A DNA stretch of 21,980 bases from Giesbergeria sp. GTDB lineage: Bacteria > Pseudomonadota > Gammaproteobacteria > Burkholderiales > Burkholderiaceae_C. This document shows, in pieces, positions 15,859 to 21,980 of the stretch. The translations under genes and the position numbers were made by a program. The DNA lies in contig JAUYGP010000534.1 in assembly GCA_030690515.1 (NCBI GenBank), positions 1-21,980 on the forward strand, written 5' to 3'. The notes below the pieces were generated by a model, which worked only from the letters and a program-made list of their open reading frames with translations, did no database searches and was not told where the DNA came from. Position 1 is the first letter of the stretch; every line of letters begins with the position of its first letter.

Positions 15859-18050
15859 TGGCACGCATGGGCTGGAAGGCCATCCACCGTTGGCTGGGCC
15901 TGACGGCTGGCACCCTGGCCCTGGTGCTCGGCCTCAGCGGCGCCATCCTGGCGTTCGACCCGGTGCAGCAATCGTGGCAGGCACCTGCGGCACCGGGCGA
16001 TCTGTCGGTGGCCACGCTGGTGGAGCGCGTGACACGCACCATCCCGGGCGCAGAAGAAATCCGTCACCTGCCCTCGGGCGCCATCGTCGTATTCGGCTTT
16101 GTCGGCGACCAGGCGCAGGCGCACTACGTGGACCCGGCCGATGGCAAGGTGCTGGGCGCCTGGCAGCCTTCGGCGCTGCCGCGCTGGGTGAAAAACCTGC
16201 ACCGCTCGCTGCTCCTGGGCGATGCTGGGCGCTGGGGTGCGGCGGGCATTGCGCTAGCCATGGGCTTGATATGCCTCTCGGCCCTCGTACTGCTGCTGCG
16301 CCGCATGGGTGGTTGGCGGCGGCTGGCCGCGCGGGTGCGGGGCTCACTGGCGCAGCGCATCCACGTGGTGGCGGGTCGGGTGGTGCTGGCCGTGCTGTTC
16401 CTGACGTCGCTCACGGCGCTGACCATGAGCGCCTCAACCCTGGGGCTGGTGGCGCTGGACGCCGGGACCGAACCCGAGGTGGTTTCCGTGGCCGCCGGTC
16501 CGCCCGCCCTGCGCGGCGCGCAGCTGGCCTTGCTGCAAGGCCTCTCCGTGCGCGACTTGCGCAAGCTCAATTTTCCGGACGCTGCCGACCCGCAAGACAG
16601 CTGGAAAGTCGCCACCCGCCAGGGCGAAGGCTGGATCGATCGCTACTCGGGCCAGACACTGGCCTGGCAGGACATGACTCTTGCTCAGGAGGTTTACGAC
16701 TGGGCGCTGGTGCTGCATACCGGCGAAGGGGCTTGGCCCTGGGCCGTGGTGCTGGCGCTGGTGGGCGCCAGCGTGCTGCTGTTCTGGTGGTCGGGCGTGG
16801 TCATGTGGTGGCAGGCGCGCCGCCAGGCGCCGCACATCACGGGCAGCAGCCCGTTGGCGCGCGCCGACGTGCTGATCTTCGTCGCCAGCGAAGGCGGTAG
16901 CACGTGGGGATTTTCCCAGGCGCTGCAGGACGCGCTGGCCCAGAGCGGCCACCGCGTGCACACCGGCCCGCTGGAGCATTTTCAGACCACGCCCGCCACG
17001 CGGCAGGTGTTGGTGCTCGCCGCCACCTATGGTGAGGGCCAGGCCCCGGCCCACGCCAGCGACGCCCTGCAGCACATCGCAAAACTGACCGCCAGCGCCG
17101 TGCCCGTGACAGTGCTGGGCTTTGGCGACCGGCAGTACCCGGCCTTCTGCGCTTTTGCCGAGGCGCTGGAGAAGGTCCTGCGCGCGCGCGGCTGGCCTGC
17201 GCTGCTGCCGCTGGAGTCCATTCACCAGCAGTCGGCCCAGCAGTTCGCACGCTGGGGTGAAGCGCTGGCGCGCGCACTGGGCGAGCCCCTGGTACTCGAC
17301 TATGTGCCGCGCGTTCCGCCCACCACCGCGCTCACGCTCGTAGCGCGCCAGGACTATCGTGCGCACAGCGACGAACCCACCGCGATCTTGCGCTTTGCCT
17401 GGCCCGAGCAGCACGGTCTGGCGCACTTTGCGGCGGGCGACCTGGTGGGCATCGTGGCGCCCGGTTCGGCCGTGCCGCGCTTCTACTCGCTGGCGTCGGG
17501 CTCGAAGGATGGGTTTCTGGAAATCTGCGTGCGCCTGTTGCCGGGTGGCCTGTGCTCTACGCATTTGCTGGGCCTGCAACTGGGGGACAGCATTGCCGCC
17601 TTCATTCGCTCCAACCCCGGCTTCGTGTTGCCACGCACGCGTCGGCCCGTGCTGCTGATCGGTGCTGGCACGGGCGTGGCGCCGCTGGCCGGCTTTATCC
17701 GCCGCAACGACCGGCACACCCCCATGCACCTGTACTTTGGTGGCCGCGACCCAGCGCAGGACTTTTACTTTGGCCCTGAGATTCAGGGCTGGCTGGGCGA
17801 AGGGCGGCTGGCAAGTGTGCAGACAGTGTTCTCGCGCATCCCCGAAGGCGGCGGTTATGTGCAGGACGCCCTGCGCCGCGACGCCGAGCGCTTGCGCGAT
17901 CTGTTGGCGCACGGCGCCCTCGTGCGCGTCTGCGGCAGCCGCGCCATGGCCAAGGGCGTGGCCGTGGCGTTGGACGCCATCCTCGCGCCGTTGCAGCTGA
18001 GCGTGGCACAGCTCAAAGCGAAGGAGCGCTATGCCGAAGATGTCTTCTGA
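15858..18050 (+). CDS. PepSY membrane domain fused to flavodoxin and FNR-type reductase
   Basis: 730-residue inner-membrane reductase. TM1 (about 10-32) begins with the PepSY_TM signature IHRWLGL; a periplasmic PepSY segment (50-108) follows; then TM2 (~122-148) after NLHRSLLLG, TM3 (~170-195) after RIHVVAG, and TM4 (~292-314) after LHTGEG. His10, His114, His169 and His286 are plausible haem ligands. The cytosolic part has a flavodoxin-like domain (~335-475; loop ASEGGSTWGFS, and ATYGEGQAP), a FAD domain (RFYSLASG, ~541; GGLCSTHLL) and an NAD(P)-binding domain (LIGAGTGVAP, ~600; CGSRAMAKGV). The cytosolic half resembles the flavoprotein subunit of sulphite reductase. Likely reaction: NADPH to FAD to FMN to membrane haem to a periplasmic acceptor. 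Related PepSY reductases act on siderophore iron. It overlaps the DUF2271 stop by one base and apbE by 20. Confidence 0.92.
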   Translation: MARMGWKAIHRWLGLTAGTLALVLGLSGAILAFDPVQQSWQAPAAPGDLSVATLVERVTRTIPGAEEIRHLPSGAIVVFGFVGDQAQAHYVDPADGKVLGAWQPSALPRWVKNLHRSLLLGDAGRWGAAGIALAMGLICLSALVLLLRRMGGWRRLAARVRGSLAQRIHVVAGRVVLAVLFLTSLTALTMSASTLGLVALDAGTEPEVVSVAAGPPALRGAQLALLQGLSVRDLRKLNFPDAADPQDSWKVATRQGEGWIDRYSGQTLAWQDMTLAQEVYDWALVLHTGEGAWPWAVVLALVGASVLLFWWSGVVMWWQARRQAPHITGSSPLARADVLIFVASEGGSTWGFSQALQDALAQSGHRVHTGPLEHFQTTPATRQVLVLAATYGEGQAPAHASDALQHIAKLTASAVPVTVLGFGDRQYPAFCAFAEALEKVLRARGWPALLPLESIHQQSAQQFARWGEALARALGEPLVLDYVPRVPPTTALTLVARQDYRAHSDEPTAILRFAWPEQHGLAHFAAGDLVGIVAPGSAVPRFYSLASGSKDGFLEICVRLLPGGLCSTHLLGLQLGDSIAAFIRSNPGFVLPRTRRPVLLIGAGTGVAPLAGFIRRNDRHTPMHLYFGGRDPAQDFYFGPEIQGWLGEGRLASVQTVFSRIPEGGGYVQDALRRDAERLRDLLAHGALVRVCGSRAMAKGVAVALDAILAPLQLSVAQLKAKERYAEDVF

Positions 18051-19017
18051 AGCCGCTCCCTGCCAGCGCGCCACCCTGAATGGTCCGACCATGGGCACGC
18101 GCTGGTCTGTCAGCGTGGATGCCGATGCCACGGTAGATTTGAATGCCCTGCGGCGCGACCTTGCCTTTGCCGTGCAGCAGGTGGACGCGCAGATGTCGCC
18201 CTGGAAGCCGGAGAGCGACCTGGTGCGCCTGAACCGCGCGGATGTGGACACCTGGGTGGACCTGCCTCTTGAAATGCTGGAGGTGCTGACCTGCGCCATG
18301 GATGTCCACCGCCAAAGCGCTGGCGCGTTTGACCCGTGCGTCGGTGCGCTGGTCGATGCCTGGGGTTTTGGTGCGGTGCGCGATGCGCCCGACGCCGCCG
18401 CGATCAACACTGTGCGCAAAGCCGTGCCGTGCCCGATGCGCGAGGGCCTGGAGCTGGACCGACCCGCAGGCCGCGCCCGCAAGCGCGCCCCCTTGCAGCT
18501 CGATTTGTGCGGCATCGCCAAGGGCTATGCGGTGGACCGCATGGCCGCAGTGTTGCAGCTGCACGGGGTGCGCCATGCGCTCGCAACGCTCGATGGGGAA
18601 CTGCGCGCCGTGGGCAGTCAGGCCAGCGGCGCACCCTGGGCTGTGGCGCTCGAATCTCCTGAAGTTGGCCGCCGCGCGGTGCGTGGCGTCATCGAACTCG
18701 AAGACATGGCCGTGGCCACCTCGGGCGACTACCGGCACTACATGGAGGTGGGCGATGCGCGCCTGGCGCACACCATGGACGCACGCCGCGCCGCGCCGGT
18801 GAACAACGCGGTGGCCTCGGTCACCGTGCTGGGGCGCACCTGCATGGAAGCGGACGCCTGGGCCACCGCCTTGCTGGTGGCTGGCCCTGGAGAAGGTTTG
18901 GGTCTGGCGCAGCGCATGGGGCTGGAAGTGCTGTTTCTGCTGCGCCGTCCCGAAGGCTTGGTGGAGATGGGGTTGGGGCGGTTCGGCGCTTCCATCGCGC
19001 CGCAAGACGGTGGATGA
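18031..19017 (+). CDS. apbE: ApbE-family FAD:protein FMN transferase, no obvious signal peptide
   Basis: Covalently attaches FMN from FAD to Ser/Thr of target proteins, Mg-dependent. The 328-residue protein has the family landmarks: GPTMGTRW (18-25), QLDLCGIAKGYAVD (156-169; Cys160 where Gly is usual), VATSGDYR (228-235), HTMDARRAAPVNN (247-259) and EADAWATAL (273-281). The start is ATG 18031, after AAGGAG; an in-frame TGA a little upstream rules out a longer protein. The N-terminus (MPKMSSEAAPCQRATL) lacks a hydrophobic export signal, whereas most ApbE proteins are exported lipoproteins. Either it works in the cytosol on a segment such as the neighbouring reductase, or targets are modified before export. 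Being in the same operon makes the DUF2271 protein the obvious candidate substrate. Confidence 0.94.
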   Translation: MPKMSSEAAPCQRATLNGPTMGTRWSVSVDADATVDLNALRRDLAFAVQQVDAQMSPWKPESDLVRLNRADVDTWVDLPLEMLEVLTCAMDVHRQSAGAFDPCVGALVDAWGFGAVRDAPDAAAINTVRKAVPCPMREGLELDRPAGRARKRAPLQLDLCGIAKGYAVDRMAAVLQLHGVRHALATLDGELRAVGSQASGAPWAVALESPEVGRRAVRGVIELEDMAVATSGDYRHYMEVGDARLAHTMDARRAAPVNNAVASVTVLGRTCMEADAWATALLVAGPGEGLGLAQRMGLEVLFLLRRPEGLVEMGLGRFGASIAPQDGG

Positions 19018-19024
19018 ATGCCAG

Positions 19025-19051
19025 TTCAACAAACCGTTCAGCAGCGATTCA
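19025..19051 (+). promoter_or_regulatory. TTCA repeat array upstream of the small exported protein gene
   Basis: TTCA occurs at 19025, 19037 and 19048 (spacing 12 and 11 bp) in the 99-bp gap before the gene at 19117. The last pair, TTCA-N7-TTCA, has the same form as the half-sites at 13474/13485. A -10-like TACAGT lies at 19075-19080. Possibly a second site of the same OmpR-type regulator. Weak by itself. Confidence 0.35.
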
Positions 19052-19116
19052 TACCCTCAGGTGCAAACTGTGCCTACAGTCGCCAACGACTGGGCATCTA
19101 TGCAAAGGAGATCACC

Positions 19117-19428
19117 ATGCAATCGACCACCCTTCTCACCACGATCGCCGTGCTGGCAGCCTCGATCAGCACGCCCCTGCTGGCTGAAAATCGCAAGCAT
19201 GACCGTGACCGTCAGCACACGACGGACGCGCGCCCCGCAAACGGGTTTGACCACGGCATGCAGGTTGTCGCCCACGACGCCGCGCCCGAAACACCCGGCC
19301 ACGGCTGGCGCTATTTCGCTGATCCAGCAGCGCGCCGCGCCGTCGTCATCAGCCCGCAAGGGGACTATTACTTCAGCCACCGTGGCAAGGGCCTGCGCTG
19401 GATCGCTGCAGAACAGACGGGTGTTTGA
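19117..19428 (+). CDS. Small exported protein of unknown function
   Basis: 103-residue protein. Start ATG 19117 is fixed by AAAGGAG 7 bases upstream; the frame opens earlier (19018) but that part has no such signal. Signal peptide: MQSTTLLTTIAVLAASISTPLLA, then ENRKHDRDRQH. The mature protein is about 80 residues, histidine-rich (about eight His), with no cysteine, and ends in GDYYFSHRGKGLRWIAAEQTGV. I recognise no family. It is the last gene on this strand in the block, 99 bp after apbE, and may have its own promoter. The HDRDR sequence echoes the charged tail of the PepSY protein at 14938-15357. Periplasmic location is likely; metal binding through His is a guess. Confidence 0.75.
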   Translation: MQSTTLLTTIAVLAASISTPLLAENRKHDRDRQHTTDARPANGFDHGMQVVAHDAAPETPGHGWRYFADPAARRAVVISPQGDYYFSHRGKGLRWIAAEQTGV

Positions 19429-19517
19429 TATTGCCGTCGAATAATTCCGTTTATCAATCAATCGAGTACGCGAAGGCAAAGCCGACAAAGTAATCGTTTG
19501 ATTTAGAAATGGAAGAA

Positions 19518-19534
19518 GACACGCTCAGCGTGTC
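19518..19534 (-). terminator. Possible terminator hairpin at the end of acuI
   Basis: Perfect 7-bp stem GACACGC/GCGTGTC with a three-base loop that is the acuI stop codon itself. On the minus strand it is followed by TTCTTCC and TTTCTAAATC rather than a clean T run, so it may be a weak terminator or simply a 3'-end structure. Confidence 0.4.
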
Positions 19535-20523
19535 ACATCGATCACCACCCGCCCGCGCACCTGCCCGTCCAGAATGGCGCCCGCCAGTTCCGGCAGGCGG
19601 CTCATTGGTTCGACGGTGGTGATGGCTTCCAGGTGCGCAGGGTCCAGGTCGCGCGCCAGGCGCTGCCACGCGGCGTGGCGCGCAGGCATGGGGGCCATCA
19701 CCGAATCCACCCCCAGCAGCGCCACGCTGCGCAGGATGTGCGGCAGCACGGTGCCCGGCAGGTCCATACCCCCGGCCAGGCCGCAGGCTGCCGCTCCGGC
19801 GCCGTATTCCATTTGCGCCAGCACATTGGCCAGTGTGGTGCTGCCCACCGAATCGACGGCCCCGGCCCAGGTCTCGCGCTGCAGCGGGCGCACCGGGCCC
19901 TGCAGGCTGGCGCGGTCAATGAAGGCGCTGGCGCCCAGGCTGCGCAGATAGTCGTGGGTGTCGGGTCGGCCGGTAGAGGCCGTGACGTTGTAGCCGCGCT
20001 TGGCCAGCAAGCTGACCGCCACTGAACCCACACCGCCCGCAGCACCGGTTACCAGCACCTGGCCTGTGCCCGGCTGAGCGTGGCCCCAGCGCTCCAGTAC
20101 ATCGACGCACAGCGCTGCGGTGTAGCCAGCCGTGCCAATCGCCATGGCCTGCAGCGGTGTAAAGGCGTCGGGCAAGCGCACCAGCCATTCGGCCTTGACG
20201 CGCTGGAATCGGGTGAACCCACCCCAGTGCGTCTCGGACAGGCCAAAGCCGTTGAGCACCACCCGGTCGCCGGCCTTCCACAGGGGCGAACGCGACTCGA
20301 CCACCGTGCCCGCCAGGTCGATACCGCCCACCATGGGCAGGCTGCGCGCCACCTTGTTGCGGTTGCCCGAGAGCGCCAGGCCATCCTTGTAATTCAGGGC
20401 CGAGTACTGCACCTCGACGAGCACATCGTCATCGGGCAGGTCGGAAAGGCGCAATTGTTTGAAAACGCTGCGCGCCTTGCCTTCGTGTTCTTCGATGACC
20501 AGTGCGGTAAAAGTATCTGCCAT
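19525..20523 (-). CDS. acuI: AcuI/YhdH-type NADPH-dependent acrylyl-CoA reductase
   Basis: Medium-chain dehydrogenase/reductase family quinone-oxidoreductase-like enzyme; AcuI/YhdH members reduce acrylyl-CoA to propionyl-CoA with NADPH, detoxifying acryloyl-CoA from propionate or DMSP metabolism. The 332-residue protein matches YhdH throughout: SALNYKDGLALSG, MVGGIDLAGTV, HWGGFTRFQRVKAEWLV, the Rossmann motif VLVTGAAGGVGSVAV, STGRPDTHDYLRSLGAS, ACGLAGGMDLPGTVLPHILR and LLGVDSVMAP. Start ATG 20523, with AAGGAG 8 bases before; the 14 extra residues of the longer frame lack support. It is free-standing; the next minus-strand gene upstream ends at 20601, 77 bp away. Confidence 0.93.
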   Translation of the reverse strand: MADTFTALVIEEHEGKARSVFKQLRLSDLPDDDVLVEVQYSALNYKDGLALSGNRNKVARSLPMVGGIDLAGTVVESRSPLWKAGDRVVLNGFGLSETHWGGFTRFQRVKAEWLVRLPDAFTPLQAMAIGTAGYTAALCVDVLERWGHAQPGTGQVLVTGAAGGVGSVAVSLLAKRGYNVTASTGRPDTHDYLRSLGASAFIDRASLQGPVRPLQRETWAGAVDSVGSTTLANVLAQMEYGAGAAACGLAGGMDLPGTVLPHILRSVALLGVDSVMAPMPARHAAWQRLARDLDPAHLEAITTVEPMSRLPELAGAILDGQVRGRVVIDVTR

Positions 20524-20600
20524 GGCGTGGGCTCCTTGCGTGGGGATAGCGGAAATCGTGCCCATGATGGTACGCCGCCCGGCCCGCAGGACCGTCCCCT

Positions 20601-21098
20601 TCAGGACACCCCGGTCGGCTGCTGTGCAGGCGGTGCGTCCGGGCTGTCCACGCCAACCCAGGCAGCTTCCTGCAAGTCCAGGGGCAACTCATGGGCCAGT
20701 GCAGTGTGCTCACGCTCGTGGTGGTGCTCCAGCACATGGCGCAGCGCATGGGCGGCGTCCAGCAGCATCAGCACCGCGCTGCGGCGAGCCGTTTCATGCG
20801 GCAGAGGGTGGCTGGCCACCCTATGCACGCGCTCCAGGTATTCCTCGGCCAGCAGGGCGATGCGATCGTGCTCCAGCCGGTACACCCGCGCGGCCCAGCG
20901 TGCGCCCTCGGGTACATGGGGCAGCAGGCGCGTGTTTTCGATAGTGATGTGCTGCTGCAAGGCCTGGTGCCAAGATTGCAGGTGCTGCAGCGCGCTGGCA
21001 AAATCCGCTCCCGCTACGTCGAGTAAATGGGCGTGCAACAAGGCGTCCAGCCGTTCATGCTGGCGTTCGAAATGACCAGGGGCTGGGGTGGTGGGCAT
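20601..21098 (-). CDS. Hemerythrin-domain (HHE) protein
   Basis: 165-residue soluble protein with a four-helix hemerythrin-like pattern: HFERQHERLDALL, WHQALQQHITIENTRLLPH, RLEHDRIALLAEEYL and HALRHVLEHHHEREHTALAHEL. The spaced His and Glu residues (QHER, QHITIEN, LEHDR, LEHHHERE) fit a di-iron site. Such proteins bind O2 or NO, or take part in iron and stress responses; the precise role is not visible. Start placed at ATG 21098 (MPTTPAPGHFERQHERL) because the helical domain begins there, although the ribosome site is poor. The acidic, proline-containing tail is unstructured-looking. No operon partner is evident. Confidence 0.88.
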   Translation of the reverse strand: MPTTPAPGHFERQHERLDALLHAHLLDVAGADFASALQHLQSWHQALQQHITIENTRLLPHVPEGARWAARVYRLEHDRIALLAEEYLERVHRVASHPLPHETARRSAVLMLLDAAHALRHVLEHHHEREHTALAHELPLDLQEAAWVGVDSPDAPPAQQPTGVS

Positions 21099-21136
21099 GG
21101 CGTGATGGCAGGAAAAAGGGGTGGCAGGACATTTTC

Positions 21137-21286
21137 TCAGGGCGTGACCGGTCCGTCCATGCGAACCACCTCGAAGTGGGTGCCCTTGATGCTGCCCAGT
21201 TCCTGCAGCCGCCGCGCGTTGTTCTCGCGGGCGTAGGCTGCGCCTGCGGGGTGGCTGGCGTGGAGGGGTCGGAGAACCGTCGCCGC
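21137..21286 (-). pseudogene. C-terminal remnant of an unrecognised protein
   Basis: A frame ending at TGA 21139-21137 reads SHPAGAAYARENNARRLQEL then GSIKGTHFEVVRMDGPVTP. It has natural-protein character (amphipathic helix, then a strand-like VVRMDG), but an in-frame stop lies just upstream near 21290 and there is no start codon or ribosome site. I think this is the leftover 3' end of a gene whose body was deleted. I cannot name the family. Confidence 0.45.
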
Positions 21287-21594
21287 AGTCAGTCAAACCA
21301 TTCAGCCCAAGTTTGCGGTCGGTTGCACCCAGCACATGACTCCACCATCGCTTGTCAAACTGCCCTAGCACGCCTGGGTGCCCAAGATGGCCCATTCAAT
21401 CTTGTTTTTCCCAGCTTCTTCGGCACAGCTTGGTGTTGGCAGTCCCATGTTGTGGTTGGCGTCAGATACCCATGAAAACGCGCCTTCGGCCGGGACTGCG
21501 GACTGTCATGGGGTGAGATATTCAGGCCAGGGATGTCCTGCAAAACGCAACGACGCAGACCGGCCGAGTCCGCGTTATCAGACGCCGCGAGAAG
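21287..21594. other. Gap without a recognisable feature
   Basis: About 300 bp between the diguanylate cyclase stop and the remnant at 21137-21286. Frames on both strands are short and their peptides look random (for example the 62-codon minus frame ending at 21355). I see no RNA gene, repeat or clear terminator here. Confidence 0.5.
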
Positions 21595-21980
21595 TTATGC
21601 AGGACGTTCCTCTGAGCCGGTCGGGTACGGTGTCGCAGCGTCTGTGGCATGCCGCAGCACGATGCGGTTCCTGCCGGCGTTTTTCGCTTCGTACAAGGCG
21701 GCATCCGCAGCCGTCACGAACTCGTCGTGGCGGTCGTTCTGGCGCGGGATGGCTGAATACCCGCCCATACTGACGGTCACTTGGGCTGTCACCCCATCCA
21801 GCGCCAGCACCTGCGCTTCAATCTGCTGGCGCAACCGCTCCAGATGCGCGTGGAACTCGCTCTCACTGTCAGCCGACAGGAAGACGATAAATTCCTCGCC
21901 CCCGTATCGGGCCACCGCATCCGAGTCGCGCTGGAAATACTGAGTCAGGATTTCACCGATCTGCTGCAGACAGACATCGC
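21595..21980 (-). CDS. GGDEF-domain diguanylate cyclase (N-terminal part outside window)
   Basis: C-terminal catalytic domain of an enzyme that makes cyclic di-GMP from two GTP. The frame is open to the right edge, reading DVCLQQIGEILTQYFQRDSD before the active site ARYGGEEF. The GGEEF signature is intact, and RDSD five residues before it is in the position of the R-x-x-D allosteric inhibition site (as RxxD precedes GGEEF in PleD), so the enzyme should be active and product-inhibited. The domain ends with AADAALYEAKNAGRNRIVL and a 20-residue tail to TAA at 21595. The sensory part lies beyond the window. Confidence 0.93.
   Translation of the reverse strand, partial: DVCLQQIGEILTQYFQRDSDAVARYGGEEFIVFLSADSESEFHAHLERLRQQIEAQVLALDGVTAQVTVSMGGYSAIPRQNDRHDEFVTAADAALYEAKNAGRNRIVLRHATDAATPYPTGSEERPA

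Noticed and set aside
16434..18521. 695-codon open frame on the minus strand
   Set aside because: It lies wholly opposite the PepSY-flavodoxin-FNR and apbE genes, and its translation is Gln/His/Arg-rich with no domain. Long antisense frames are expected opposite GC-rich genes.

Overview
The window is GC-rich proteobacterial chromosome, most likely a Comamonadaceae member (Burkholderiales, Acidovorax-like). I infer this from codon usage, from gene types common in that family (AcuI/YhdH-type reductase, NudJ, ApbE/PepSY/DUF2271 cluster), and from an AT-rich intergenic element at 6263-6342 of a kind I recall as widespread in Comamonadaceae. I see no tRNA, rRNA, CRISPR array or intact insertion sequence.

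Layout. 1-2141 (+) is the 3' part of a DUF3427-type superfamily II helicase cut by the window edge. It converges on a minus-strand group running nudJ (4787-4296), a frameshifted conserved protein (4268-3017) and an MscS channel (3006-2173). A LysE-family exporter pseudogene (4859-5288, +) abuts the stop of a GNAT acetyltransferase (5819-5289, -). About 700 bp without a recognisable gene follows and holds the AT-rich repeat.

6527-10603 (+) is a compact three-gene signalling operon: a soluble multi-PAS kinase with an HPt-like segment and a CheA-type ATPase, a CheX-type phosphatase, and a single-domain CheY-like regulator. The C-terminal scrap of a GGDEF protein lies just downstream.

11032-19428 looks like one functional block. 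Leftward are a PepSY protein, an OmpR-type regulator and a sensor kinase, all overlapping. Rightward are a ferric-reductase-like membrane flavocytochrome, an exported PepSY protein, an exported DUF2271 protein, a PepSY-membrane/flavodoxin/FNR fusion, an ApbE flavin transferase and a small exported protein. The 108 bp between the two arms carries a symmetric array TGAA-N7-TGAA-N7-TTCA-N7-TTCA with exact 11-bp spacing, a good candidate operator for the encoded OmpR-type regulator. TTCA repeats recur upstream of the last small gene. I read the block as a two-component-regulated electron-transfer module in which cytosolic NAD(P)H reduces periplasmic acceptors through flavins and membrane haem. The DUF2271 protein has an NGVTGAS sequence that resembles the ApbE flavinylation motif.

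19525-21980 is on the minus strand: acuI-type acrylyl-CoA reductase, a hemerythrin-domain protein, a C-terminal remnant of an unrecognised protein, and the C-terminal part of a GGEEF diguanylate cyclase cut by the right edge.

The two parts most worth attention are the orphan PAS/CheA-like-CheX-CheY system and the flavin/PepSY electron-transfer block with its helically phased operator.
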